From: Verrucomicrobiales bacterium
GTDB lineage: Bacteria > Verrucomicrobiota > Verrucomicrobiia > Verrucomicrobiales > DEV007
Reading direction: 5' to 3'
NCBI GenBank assembly: GCA_029212615.1
Contig: JARGPJ010000004.1
Span: forward strand, 1-64,000
DNA length: 64,000 nt
Under the pieces are notes generated by a model, which made no database searches, had not been told where the DNA came from, and saw only the letters and a list, made by a program, of their open reading frames with translations. Shown here in pieces: positions 16,997-26,700 of this stretch. Position 1 is the stretch's first letter. Each line of letters opens with the position of its first letter. The translations under genes and the position numbers were made by a program.

Positions 16997-18304
16997 TTAT
17001 TTTACGTACTCGTCAGGAACCTTGCGATGCACGCGAAGAAAGTAATAAGCGAGAAAGGCGGTGAAGAAGGCAATGAATACCCACGGCAGCCAGTGGAGAC
17101 TCTGCCGAAACACTTCGTTTCTTTCCCCGGTTTCCTCAAAGCCCTGCGAACGAAGATGCCTGAGTATGCCGCCGTAGATCAAACTGACAGCTGCGAACCC
17201 GAGGTTCAACGCAAGTCCTCGAAAGCTGAGGACCGTGGCGCGTCGTTTTGAATCAACTTCCGCATTGAGATAATGCGATCCAAAGAAGTTGAGAAAGCCG
17301 TGACTGATACTGAAAAAGACAACAATCAGGACCCCCCAATGAGGAATCGCAAGGGTGATTCCAAACAGGCCCAGAAGGGTAAAGAGGGAGACGAGCGAAT
17401 AGTTTGTCCTGATCGAACGGTTCACGACAAGCCACTCAGCAATCTTCGGGGTGAAAATACCGAGCCCCGCAAAAGACGCTCCGATGACTCCGAACCACAC
17501 CACGGGAATATCGATCAGACGATAATACTCCGACGCTGTCGTAAGGAAAATACGAACGACACTATCATGGACGAGAGCCGCAAGGATAAGAGCGTACACG
17601 AAAGGGGATTTGAGAATCCATTTTCCAACTTTAAAAATATCACTCCACAAAGAACACGAAACATCATGCCCGGAGTCCCGGCGTGGTTCCTTCATGCAGA
17701 GACTCACGATCAGAGCGACTATGCCGGTGGTCAGGGTGAGATAAACGGGAAAGCGAATCACCGTTTCTTTTTCGAAAACCAACTCAAAGCCCATCCAGCT
17801 GATCGCACGATTCATGAGCCCCGGATCGTAAACCGCAGATCCGACCAGCATCGCCACGATAAAAGCACAGGAGGAAAGAGACATGAGGCGGGAAAGCACT
17901 TTTGGCCATCGCACCTTCTGTTCGGCCTCCGGAATCGAATCATAGGCGAGCGCCTCGTCGGCTCCGCTGGCGGCGGCCTCCGCCGCTCCCGAGAGGATTC
18001 GGTTAATGACCCATGCCCAGAAGACGAGGGTAGCATTTCCAAACGGCACGAAGGCGATCACCCCCATCTCCACGACCATCAGGGCCGCCGCAAGAACCAC
18101 CATGCGTTTACGACCAATGCGATCCGCGAGTGCCCCGGATGGCACCTCCAGTAAAACAATGGAAACGGCCCAAATCGCGTTCAAAAGCGCGAACTGCGAC
18201 ATCGTGAGACCGTAATCAAGTTGGATCACCGCGAAGACCGGATAGTAGAATCGCGCATTAAAAAGAAGCCGGAACGCAATGAAAAGCGGGATATTTTTAG
18301 CCAT
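16997..18304 (-). CDS. MFS transporter
   Basis: This is an inner-membrane carrier of 435 residues with about twelve hydrophobic segments. The N-terminal half carries the MFS loop 2-3 signature in the form PSGALADRIGRKRMVVLAA (near residues 54-72), and the QFALLNAIWAVSIVLLEVPSG helix precedes it. The two halves are separated by a cytoplasmic loop containing CMKEPRRDSGHD (near 205-215). The family imports or exports small solutes with protons; the substrate is unknown. It lies between two esterase genes on the same strand, so uptake of a released sugar or acid is possible but unproven. I use the ATG at 18304 because the longer frame begins at a TTG. Confidence 0.85.
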   Translation of the reverse strand: MAKNIPLFIAFRLLFNARFYYPVFAVIQLDYGLTMSQFALLNAIWAVSIVLLEVPSGALADRIGRKRMVVLAAALMVVEMGVIAFVPFGNATLVFWAWVINRILSGAAEAAASGADEALAYDSIPEAEQKVRWPKVLSRLMSLSSCAFIVAMLVGSAVYDPGLMNRAISWMGFELVFEKETVIRFPVYLTLTTGIVALIVSLCMKEPRRDSGHDVSCSLWSDIFKVGKWILKSPFVYALILAALVHDSVVRIFLTTASEYYRLIDIPVVWFGVIGASFAGLGIFTPKIAEWLVVNRSIRTNYSLVSLFTLLGLFGITLAIPHWGVLIVVFFSISHGFLNFFGSHYLNAEVDSKRRATVLSFRGLALNLGFAAVSLIYGGILRHLRSQGFEETGERNEVFRQSLHWLPWVFIAFFTAFLAYYFLRVHRKVPDEYVK

Positions 18305-18424
18305 GATCAGCAACAGGGAGACACTCTCCGGGCCGTCTCCGCGTATTGACGAGCAGCCGGGGCTTTCCTTTCCTCAGACCATGTCTTCTCTCAAAGGGTT
18401 CGTCATCTACTTCTTCCTGAAAGC

Positions 18425-18457
18425 GGCCGGTTCAAACCAATCATTCGGAACCCGGCC
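18425..18457. other. imperfect inverted repeat
   Basis: GGCCGGTTC at 18425-18433 pairs with GAACCCGGCC at 18448-18457 (one bulged C), giving a 14-nt loop. It lies in the spacer following the esterase gene at 18503 on the minus strand. It may be a transcript-end hairpin; no U-tract is visible. Confidence 0.3.
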
Positions 18458-18502
18458 ATCTGAGCACCTTCGCCCCGGCCAGCGTTCCGGACACGATACA
18501 AG

Positions 18503-19426
18503 CTAAAGGTACCTCTTCAGAAATTCATCCACCGCCTCCACGGTCGGACCAAACCACTCCCGCATGTTCCAGAAAGGATGCGGAGCATCAGGCATCAGGA
18601 CAAACTCATGGGGAATCCCCAAATCGTCCATCTTCTTCCAGAAATCAGGGTAGCGGAGCTTCGGACTGTCATTCTCCCCATCGATAAACAGCATAGGAGG
18701 CGAAGCCTTGCTTAAATGTGTCAGCGGAGAGGCTTCGCGATAAAGATCGGCATCCTGTGAGGGAACGACTCCCCCCATGAAATCAAGAATCGCATCTCCG
18801 GTTTCACTCTTTGCACCCGCCTCGACACGTTCAGCCACTCCCCCCGCAAGCATGTTCATCGGCCCGCACATCACGATCGAAGCCTGCACTTCCGAAGACA
18901 CTTCCCGATGCTCACCTTCTCCTTCAAAACGATCTATCCCGTTACTCGCCCCCATAAACCCTGACAAATGTCCACCGGCAGAGCCGCCCATGGTAGCGAT
19001 GCGGTCCGGATCGATCGTGAGCCGTTTCGCGTTCTTTCGCGTCCAGCGAATCGCAGCCTTGGCATCATGGATCGCAGCCGGAAACGGAGCTTCGCCGGAA
19101 AGACGGTACTCAGGAACAAGGCAAACATAACCCCGCTGAGCGAGTGCCTGGGCCAAAGGGGCAAAGAGAGCAGGACGCCCATTCTGCCACCCTCCTCCGA
19201 AATAAATCACGATTGCAGGATGCGGCCCCTCACTGTCAGCAGGTCTGTAAACATCAAGAGAGAGACGGCGGCGCTTCTTTTCGTCCACATAATTGAAGAC
19301 CGTAGAGCCATCCATGTGGATCCCTTCGGTCATGTCAGGCTTTACCTTCGTACGATCAATGGTTTCCTGCGCAATCACTGGAAAGACAATGGAGAGCAGA
19401 CACAGAAGAGAAAAAAGCTTTTTCAT
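18503..19426 (-). CDS. secreted BD-FAE-type esterase
   Basis: This is an exported alpha/beta hydrolase of 307 residues with signal peptide MKKLFSLLCLLSIVFPVIAQ. The oxyanion motif reads YFGGGWQNG, so the usual His of HGGGW is replaced by Phe while the glycines that form the hole are kept. The elbow is MGGSAGGH (Ser149). FIDGENDSP provides the acid region and DAPHPFW the His. It is the third related esterase in this stretch, after those at 13729 and 15811, and like them is preceded by the DIHD-type segment AAIHDAKAAIRW. It probably cleaves acetyl or feruloyl-like esters on carbohydrates. The in-frame extension to 19465 would precede the signal peptide and is rejected. Confidence 0.87.
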   Translation of the reverse strand: MKKLFSLLCLLSIVFPVIAQETIDRTKVKPDMTEGIHMDGSTVFNYVDEKKRRRLSLDVYRPADSEGPHPAIVIYFGGGWQNGRPALFAPLAQALAQRGYVCLVPEYRLSGEAPFPAAIHDAKAAIRWTRKNAKRLTIDPDRIATMGGSAGGHLSGFMGASNGIDRFEGEGEHREVSSEVQASIVMCGPMNMLAGGVAERVEAGAKSETGDAILDFMGGVVPSQDADLYREASPLTHLSKASPPMLFIDGENDSPKLRYPDFWKKMDDLGIPHEFVLMPDAPHPFWNMREWFGPTVEAVDEFLKRYL

Positions 19427-19477
19427 ATCGACGATTGAATGACACCCTAGCGAGGGAGACAACACCTGATTCTCTCG

Positions 19478-19966
19478 ATGCGCGCCATGAAGACTGCTTT
19501 AAGAACATCCCTCATTCTATCCGTGATGCTATCTGCCCTCAGCGCCTGCCGCACGCTCGAAGATCAAACCGTCGCATCGGCCAAAATGACCCGGGCGACT
19601 TTCGCCATCGCCGATTCCAACAGTGACGGGAAGCTAAGTAAAACCGAGCTCGCTGAACACAAACACAGCGAAGCTCTCGCTGAATTCGATCTCGACAACG
19701 ACGGAAAAATCTCATCCACCGAGTGGGCGGCGGCACGCCCTTCCGCCGGCGAAAACGATCCTTATTTTAATGCCGTGGATAAGAACGGCGATGGCTCCAT
19801 CACTCAGGACGAGGCCATTCTTTTCATCTCCGAGCATGTGAGCTTCGGGAACATGTTCGAAGACGTCGATAAAAATGGAGACTTCAGTCTCCATTGGAAG
19901 GAGATCGATGAGGCCGCGCCAAGTTCCCTGAATGTGACCCTCTTTTCGTTCCACCCTGACGCCTGA
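19478..19966 (+). CDS. EF-hand lipoprotein (four calcium loops)
   Basis: This is a predicted lipoprotein of 162 residues. The signal peptide ends in LSALSAC (Cys24). Four EF-hand loops follow at regular spacing: DSNSDGKLSKTE at 46-57, DLDNDGKISSTE at 71-82, DKNGDGSITQDE at 101-112 and DKNGDFSLHWKE at 131-142. The last has Phe where the sixth-position Gly normally stands, so it may bind calcium poorly. The arrangement resembles calmodulin-like bacterial proteins of unknown function. It is divergent from the esterase at 18503 and upstream of the FadL-like porin. A role as a calcium-dependent envelope protein is inference. Confidence 0.85.
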   Translation: MRAMKTALRTSLILSVMLSALSACRTLEDQTVASAKMTRATFAIADSNSDGKLSKTELAEHKHSEALAEFDLDNDGKISSTEWAAARPSAGENDPYFNAVDKNGDGSITQDEAILFISEHVSFGNMFEDVDKNGDFSLHWKEIDEAAPSSLNVTLFSFHPDA

Positions 19967-20037
19967 TATGTAAAATTCAGCGATCCTTTAAATTTCAGTG
20001 TTGTTTAATATTGGAATTAAAGTAATTTATTGAAATT

Positions 20038-21270
20038 ATGAGAAGGATCATACTAATCATCTTCCTGACAGCTGCCCCTTTGTTTGGGTTTTCAGCTGAA
20101 GGCCTAAGGACGCTTCCCGATACCGCTGAAGCCATCGCCCTGGCTGGAGGGCGCCTCCTCCTTCTCGACGACGCCTCAGTGGTGCGGACCAACCCCGCGA
20201 CCCTGACTGACTTCGAGGACACAACTCTTACGGTAACGTATCAGGGTTGGCATGGGAAAATCGACTATGCCGGACCCGGCGGCAGATCCGACTCCATGAT
20301 CGATCCCATGAAGCATCTGGGAAGCATGTATATCGCACACCCGATAAGCGACACGCTCTCTGCAGGCCTCGGATTCTCGGCGCCATACGGACTTGAAATA
20401 AACTGGCCGGCAGAAGGTGCCTTCAAGTATTCAGGGGCCTCCTCCGTTAACCTGAAAACTTACGCAATCAACCCGGCACTCGGGCTGAAGCTGAATGATA
20501 AAGTCTCTCTCGGGGTTGGACTGGACATCTTTAAATCCTCCCTCCGTATTCAGCAGAAATTTCCATGGGCCCTCGTTGCCGGTGCGCCGGTTCCCGATGG
20601 AAACATGGAATTCGATGGGGACGGATGGGGCGTCGGCGGCTATGCGGCGATCAATTTCGACCTCAATGACCGCCATCACTTTGCCCTGACCGGACGACTG
20701 CCTGTCAGCGTCGACTACGAGGGGGATTTTTCGATCACGAACATCCCCGCTCCCGGAGTAGGACTTCCCGGCACGCCCTTCGATTCCGAAATCGAATATC
20801 CCGGCAGCATCGGGGCCGGTTATGCCTTCGATGTTTCAGAGAAGCTTTCCGTTGGAATCGATTTCGAATGGACTAACAACAGCAGCCACGATGATCTGCC
20901 ACTCAACATTGGAGCCAACCAGGCCCTTCTCGGAGGAAACGATGCGGTGATTTTCGATTGGGAAGATTCCATCACCTTCGGTATCGGTGCCGAATATGAG
21001 TGGACCGAATCCCTGACCCTTCGCGGAGGCTATCAGTACGCTGACTCACCCATGTCCTCAACGACATGGAATCCTTCGATCCCGGCAGATGATCGTCATA
21101 TCCTCAGTGTGGGTGCCGGATACGAATGGGGCCTTCACTCAATCGACTTGGCCTACAGCAAGATCCTGATGGGCACGACCAGTGTCAGCGGAAACCTGAA
21201 ACCCGCCTTTAACGGAAACTACACCTCAGACTGGGACATCATCACTCTCAGTTACACACGCCGCTTCTAA
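20038..21270 (+). CDS. FadL/TodX family outer-membrane transport protein
   Basis: This outer-membrane beta-barrel of 410 residues belongs to the family that takes up long-chain fatty acids and other hydrophobic compounds. It has a signal peptide (MRRIILIIFLTAAPLFGFSA). The FadL-type N-terminal hatch region includes AGGRLLLLDDASVVRTNPATL, the NPA motif near residues 57-59. Repeated amphipathic strands follow, ending in an aromatic-terminated final strand (DWDIITLSYTRRF), typical of barrel insertion. An AT-rich stretch at 19995-20036 directly upstream probably holds the promoter. The next gene, 23 bp downstream, is an alpha/beta hydrolase, so the two may import and process an acyl compound. Confidence 0.9.
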   Translation: MRRIILIIFLTAAPLFGFSAEGLRTLPDTAEAIALAGGRLLLLDDASVVRTNPATLTDFEDTTLTVTYQGWHGKIDYAGPGGRSDSMIDPMKHLGSMYIAHPISDTLSAGLGFSAPYGLEINWPAEGAFKYSGASSVNLKTYAINPALGLKLNDKVSLGVGLDIFKSSLRIQQKFPWALVAGAPVPDGNMEFDGDGWGVGGYAAINFDLNDRHHFALTGRLPVSVDYEGDFSITNIPAPGVGLPGTPFDSEIEYPGSIGAGYAFDVSEKLSVGIDFEWTNNSSHDDLPLNIGANQALLGGNDAVIFDWEDSITFGIGAEYEWTESLTLRGGYQYADSPMSSTTWNPSIPADDRHILSVGAGYEWGLHSIDLAYSKILMGTTSVSGNLKPAFNGNYTSDWDIITLSYTRRF

Positions 21271-21293
21271 ATTTTTCTCTCCTTATACCTCTC

Positions 21294-22265
21294 ATGGCTG
21301 ACATCGTATTTATTCACGGCATGTGGAGCCACGGCAACGTGGCTGCCCCACTGAAGGAGTTTTTTGAAAAGGCCGGCCACCGTTTTCACGCGCCTGATCT
21401 ACCGGGACACGACAGGGAATCCGGATTATCCCGGATGACCCAGTCACCACTTTCGATCAAAAGATACGTCAGCTCAATTGAAGCATTCATTCTCAATGAA
21501 CGCTTCGAAACTCCACCGGTTATCATCGGACACTCTATGGGGGGACTCGTTGCCCAACTCGTTTCTGCACGCATTGAGACAGGCCCTCTCATTCTCTTGA
21601 ACTCAGCAGCTTCAAGCGGCATCAACCACCTGTTTCCCTCTACGGCACTCACAACCCTGAGTGTCCTTCTCAAGCCATTCTTCTGGCGACGAAATCACCG
21701 TCTCAACGCCCGTCTCGGAAAATACGGGATCTTCAATTGTGTTCGACCGGAAAAAGCCGGCGAAATCATCAACACCTTGAAGCCGGAATCCGGACGCTGC
21801 TTTTTTGAAGTTGTTTTCTCCATGCTGGATCGATCAAAGACAACTCAAGTTGACCCTGAATCAATCAAGACACCGATTCTTGTCGTTTCCTCGATGGAGG
21901 ACAAAATCATCCCGCCAAGAGTAGCTCGAGCAATCTACGATCACTATCCACAGGCTGAATACCACGGCTTTGCCGGGCACGGCCACTGGATCTTCCACGA
22001 ATCCGGGAGTGAACGCGTCTATCAGGCACTCAGCGACTGGCTCGAAGCGCTCGATATTTCTTTCGTAACCAATGAGGAGGAGAACGGTTCTATCGAAGAA
22101 CCCCTTCAAACTCATCATAATCGCCCTCAACTTTACCCAACCACGAAGAAGGTTCCGACACCGAAGCGCTCTCGCCTCATCCCTTTTCCTGTCAGCGCCG
22201 GACGCTTTCGCAGAGGCACTCTCACGGAGACCTCGACAGACGGAGGAGCCGTGCTACCCCGATAA
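21294..22265 (+). CDS. alpha/beta-fold hydrolase
   Basis: This is a 323-residue hydrolase without a signal peptide, so cytosolic. It has the HGMWSHG oxyanion segment near residues 8-14, the elbow IIGHSMGGL with Ser81, the acid loop VVSSMEDKIIPP, and GFAGHGHWIFHE with the catalytic His. Homology-like sequence seems to stop near residue 260 (LSDWLEAL). The last 60 residues are basic, Pro/Arg-rich and look like translation of non-coding sequence. A TGA in another frame at 22073 overlaps an ATG at 22072, which suggests a recent frameshift may have lengthened the protein. It lies 23 bp behind the FadL-type porin gene. Its substrate is unknown; a lipid ester is plausible. Confidence 0.8.
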   Translation: MADIVFIHGMWSHGNVAAPLKEFFEKAGHRFHAPDLPGHDRESGLSRMTQSPLSIKRYVSSIEAFILNERFETPPVIIGHSMGGLVAQLVSARIETGPLILLNSAASSGINHLFPSTALTTLSVLLKPFFWRRNHRLNARLGKYGIFNCVRPEKAGEIINTLKPESGRCFFEVVFSMLDRSKTTQVDPESIKTPILVVSSMEDKIIPPRVARAIYDHYPQAEYHGFAGHGHWIFHESGSERVYQALSDWLEALDISFVTNEEENGSIEEPLQTHHNRPQLYPTTKKVPTPKRSRLIPFPVSAGRFRRGTLTETSTDGGAVLPR

Positions 22266-22631
22266 GCTGCCTCTCAATAAAGGCAATGACCTCATTCACT
22301 ATAAATGATGAGGTAACACCTGAAGTCGGAGAGATCGCCTGCTTAGGGGACTCTGTGAGGACTGTTACAGAGAGCCCTATCCGAAATGCCCTCGCCGAAA
22401 TCCGGCAAGCCGACCGGGGTTGAGCACACCCCGCAAACTTGCGGGAACTTCAGCGACTTTAAACCCGTCTCCGATTCAGCAACAGGTGAACTCGCCTCAC
22501 ACTTCGACAACATATTTGGCCTAACCCGGGAGGATTAAGCGTCAAGTTACGTTTAATTGTGTCAGTCCTGCCTTTACGAACTCTGATCCAGAGACGTAAC
22601 TGTTAACGGCGGTATTGTCGCCCCCGACAAA
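22266..22631. other. structured intergenic region upstream of RND efflux genes
   Basis: No convincing gene is present in these 366 bp. Several inverted repeats cluster here: ACCTCAT/ATGAGGT around 22289-22315; AGGG-CTCTGT (22345-22356) with ACAGAG-CCCT (22367-22378), broken by a 2x2 internal loop; GGGGT/ACCCC around 22416-22432; and CCCGCAA/TTGCGGG around 22430-22445. They might fold as a leader RNA for the efflux operon, or the stretch may be decayed sequence. I could not match it to a known riboswitch core. Confidence 0.35.
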
Positions 22632-23711
22632 ATGAGCTTTAAATACTTCCCCCTCCTCTTAGGCCTGACATTCATCACAGGATGTGATGAGAAAGGCGGC
22701 GGCTCTACCACAACAACAGCATCACCTCCTGTCCCTGTCAGGGTTACTGCTGTCGAGAAACGCGAGCTTTTTGATGAAACCGTCGCGATCGGAACGCTCC
22801 GTTCACAGGAATCAGTCGATGTCTCCTCAAATGTCACCGACCGGGTTGAAAGCCTCCACTTTGATGACGGGCAGGAAGTTAAAAAGGGCCAACTTCTTGC
22901 ACAGCTCGCAAGCGACGAAGAAACCGCTGCGATTAAAATGGTCGATGCGGAACTCGCCGAGGAACGCCGTGAAGTCGCCCGTCTCGAGGTTCTCGCGGAA
23001 CGCGATGCGATCGCCGGAGTGACCCTCGACGAACGCCGCACCCGCAGCGAAATCGCCATCGCCAGCCTCGCTCGAATGCAGGCAATGCTCGACGACCGGC
23101 GCATCGTCGCGCCTTTCGACGGCATCGTCGGACTGCGCCGCATCAGTCCCGGAGCAATGGCTGAGCCCGGCACTATCATTACCACCATCGATCAAATCGA
23201 TCCGATGAAACTCGACTTTCAAGTGCCTGAAGTATTCCTCACCGAACTATCCGCCGGAACCAAACTTCAAGCCAACTCAGCGGCATTCGATGGCGAAACA
23301 TTTGCGGCGACGGTAAGCACCATCGATACCCGTATCGATCCAGTGACGCGCTCAGTCACGGTAAGAGCACTGATTCCCAACTCAGAAAAGCGCCTTCGCC
23401 CCGGAATGCTTTTAACGGTCAAACTGAAGCGAAACCAGAGAACCACACTCGTCATCCCTGAGAGAGCTGTCGTCTCAGTCGGTTCAAACCAGTCGGTATA
23501 CCTTCTCAATGATGGAATCGTAAACCTCGTTGAAATCAAACTCGGATCGCGAATTCCGGGCTACGTTGAAATTACCGACGGTCTCGTTGAAGGGAGACAA
23601 ATTGTGACAGATGGAGTCCTGTCCCTCGAAGACGGAGCGAAAGTCACCGTTGCAGGTTCCTTTGAAGGCGTCACCCCCGCTTTCGATCCCACCGCTACTC
23701 CCACATTCTAA
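22632..23711 (+). CDS. RND efflux periplasmic adaptor lipoprotein (MFP/HlyD type)
   Basis: This membrane-fusion protein of 359 residues bridges the inner-membrane RND pump to an outer-membrane channel. The signal peptide ends in a lipobox, LTFITGC, with Cys18. The barrel-sandwich/lipoyl halves are VDVSSNVTDRVESLHFDDGQEVKKGQLLAQL (near 55-88) and DDRRIVAPFDGIVGLRRISPGAMAEPG (near 150-180), flanking a short alpha-helical hairpin. Beta-barrel and membrane-proximal domains follow (LRPGMLLTVKL, VIPERAVVS). It is 3 bp upstream of the RND permease gene, so the pair forms one operon. No outer-membrane factor gene is adjacent, so the pump must borrow a TolC-like protein encoded elsewhere. Confidence 0.92.
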   Translation: MSFKYFPLLLGLTFITGCDEKGGGSTTTTASPPVPVRVTAVEKRELFDETVAIGTLRSQESVDVSSNVTDRVESLHFDDGQEVKKGQLLAQLASDEETAAIKMVDAELAEERREVARLEVLAERDAIAGVTLDERRTRSEIAIASLARMQAMLDDRRIVAPFDGIVGLRRISPGAMAEPGTIITTIDQIDPMKLDFQVPEVFLTELSAGTKLQANSAAFDGETFAATVSTIDTRIDPVTRSVTVRALIPNSEKRLRPGMLLTVKLKRNQRTTLVIPERAVVSVGSNQSVYLLNDGIVNLVEIKLGSRIPGYVEITDGLVEGRQIVTDGVLSLEDGAKVTVAGSFEGVTPAFDPTATPTF

Positions 23712-23714
23712 CCA

Positions 23715-26700
23715 ATGGTGCTCTCCGACATTTCCGTACGCCGCCCCGTCCTGGCGAGCGTCATGAGCCTGCTGCTCCTCGCTTTCGGCGCAGTATCCTA
23801 CCTCAGACTCCAGGTCCGGGAGTATCCTGATATTGATCCACCAATTGTCAGCATTCAAACCACATACCCCGGCGCTTCTGCGGCCGTCGTCGAAAGGCGC
23901 ATCACGCAGCTGGTCGAGGATCGTATCAGCACCGTTGAAGCGATCAAAAATATTTCGTCGACGAGCATTGATGAAGTTTCAGAAGTGAGCGTCGAGTTTC
24001 TCATCGACCGCGACATCGATGCTGCCGCAAACGATCTTCGCGAGGCGGTTTCCGGCCTCCTCGACAATCTGCCTGACGAAGCCGATCCTCCGGAGATCAC
24101 GAAGGAGGACTCTGCCACTGAAGTCATGCTTTGGCTGAACCTCACCGGCGAGGGGATGTCACCTCTCGAACTGGCCGACTACGCTGACCGCTATCTTGTT
24201 GATCGACTCTCAATTCTTCGGGGTGTCGCTCGCATACGCATCAGCGGTGCCTCACGCTATGCGATGCGGGTATGGCTCGATCGTGAAGCACTCGCGGCCC
24301 GCAACCTCACCGTGACTGACGTCGAAGATGCTCTCAGAGAACAAAACGTGGAGTTCCCCGCAGGCACGGTACAGTCCCTCGACCGTCAATTCACGGTCAG
24401 GCTTCAGCGTGAGTTTCGAAGTGAAGCTGACTTCAGAAGCCTTGTCCTTAAGAGGGGAGAAGACGGATATCAAGTTCTCCTCGGAGAAGTCGCACACGTC
24501 GAACTTGGCGGAAGTCAGCCGCGTCTCTCATTCCGTGGCAATGCCGTTCCCATGGTCGGTCTCGGTATTATTAAACAATCCCGTGCTAACACTCTCGATG
24601 TCGCTCGAAGCGCCAAGGCCGAGGCCGATCGAATCCGGAAAGTACTCCCGGACCACATGAAGCTTGAACAGAGCTACGACACTTCCACTTTCATTGAATC
24701 CAGCCTGAGCGAAGTGCGTAGCACCCTCCTAATCTCCGTCGTTCTTGTTGTCCTCGTCATCTATCTTTTCCTCGGAAGCGTTCGTGCCACACTCGTCCCC
24801 GCAGTGACCGTTCCCGTGTCTCTCGTCAGCACCGCGATCCTGCTCTACTCACTTGATTTCTCAGTCAATGTTCTCACTCTCCTCGCCCTTGTGCTCGCGA
24901 TCGGGCTTGTCGTTGATGACGCCATTGTTGTGCTTGAGAATGTCTATCGACGAATCGAAAAAGGGGAAACTCCCCTCCTCGCCTCATTCCTCGGCGCGCG
25001 CCAGGTTGCCTTTGCGGTGATCGCAACCACCCTCGTGTTAGTTTCCGTTTTCCTTCCCATCACTTTCCTTCCCGGTGAGACAGGTAAACTCTTCACCGAG
25101 TTTGCAGTGACGCTTGCGGTGGCAGTCAGCTTCTCCAGCTTCGTTGCCCTGACATTGTGTCCAATGATCAGCTCCAAACTGCTGCGTCAAGGGGACGCAA
25201 CACGATCCAACCTCGTCACACGCACGGTCGAAGCCATTTTCACCCGCCTTGAAGTGGTCTACCGGAAAGTCCTCGAGAAAACAGTGGGTGCAGTCTGGCT
25301 TAGTGCCCTTCTCATTATTGGCATTCTTACAGGGGGATGGTTCCTTCTCAAATCCATTCCAAGTGAATTCACTCCGACTGAGGACCGGGGCGCATTTTTC
25401 ATCATTTCAAAAGCACCTGAAGGGACGACCTACGGATACAGCCTCGATATCGCCCACCAGGTGGAGGAAAAACTGATGTATCTTACTGAAACCGGGGAGA
25501 TTCAGCGCCTCCTCGTGCGTGTTCCAAGGGGATTCGGAGATGCTCTCGATTACAACCAGGTGGTCTCCATCATCAACCTCAATGACTGGTCGGAACGACG
25601 CCCTGCCGATGAAATCATGGCAGAAGCGAAAGCTAAACTGTCGGAGATTCACGGCGTACAACACTTCATTATCATGCGCCAGGGCCTTTCACGAGGCCTC
25701 TCAACGAAGATTCAGTTTGTTCTCGGCGGTCCTGACTACGAAACCCTCGCTGAGTGGCGGGACCTCATGCTCGCTGAGGTGGCGAAGAATCCCGGCATCA
25801 CCGGGATGGACTACGACTACAAAGAGACAAAACCTCAGATTGGAGTCGATATCGACCGGACCCGCGCCGCCGATCTCGGCGTCCCGATTGATGCCATCGG
25901 CCGGACGCTTGAAACACTGTTAGGATCCCGGCAGGTCACCACCTTTACCGATAAGGGTGAAGAATACGACGTCATTATTGAAGGAAAATGGGATCAGAAA
26001 CGCTCTCCCGGCGACCTTCAAAATATCTTTGTCCGATCCGAAACAACTGACCAACTCATCCCTCTTTCCAATCTCGTCAAAACCCGGGAGTTCGCGGACT
26101 CAGGTTCACTGAACCGATACAACAGAATTCGGGCAATCACGCTCGAAGCAAACCTCGCCCCTGGATACAGCCTTGGTGAAGCACTCGATTTTCTCGACGA
26201 AGCCGCAGCGAGAGTTCTCCCGCACGAAGTGGTTATTGATTACAAAGGAGAATCCCTTGAACTGCGGGATTCCAGCGGATCAGTCGCTTTTATTTTCATT
26301 CTCGCTCTCCTCGTGGTCTACCTCGTGCTTGCTGCTCAATTCGAGAGTTTCGTTCATCCCTTCACGATCATGCTTGCTGTTCCGGTCGCGGTGGTGGGCG
26401 CTCTCTTAGGCCTCTATCTCACCGGGCAGGCTCAGAGCATCTACAGCCAAATCGGAATGATCATGCTCATCGGACTCGCCGCGAAAAACGGCATTCTCAT
26501 CGTCGAGTTTATCAATCAGTTGCGCAGCGAAGGCGTCGACTTTGACACGGCTGTGATTGACGGATCCGTGCTCCGTTTCCGACCCATTGCAATGACAGGA
26601 CTCACCACGGTGATGGGTTCATTGCCCCTTGTCCTTTCCAGCGGGGCAGGAGCCGAAACCCGGTTCGTCGTCGGCATCGTCATCCTTTTCGGTGTCGCCC

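Noticed and set aside
17273-18154. Plus-strand frame of 293 codons
   Set aside because: It is antisense to the MFS carrier. Its very high charge and lack of hydrophobic core mark it as a shadow frame.
22341-22445. Known riboswitch (cobalamin, glycine or c-di-GMP type)
   Set aside because: I compared the hairpin loops with the conserved cores as I remember them and found no match beyond isolated short words.
22574-23188. Minus-strand frame of 204 codons
   Set aside because: Ser/Arg-rich antisense of the RND adaptor gene.
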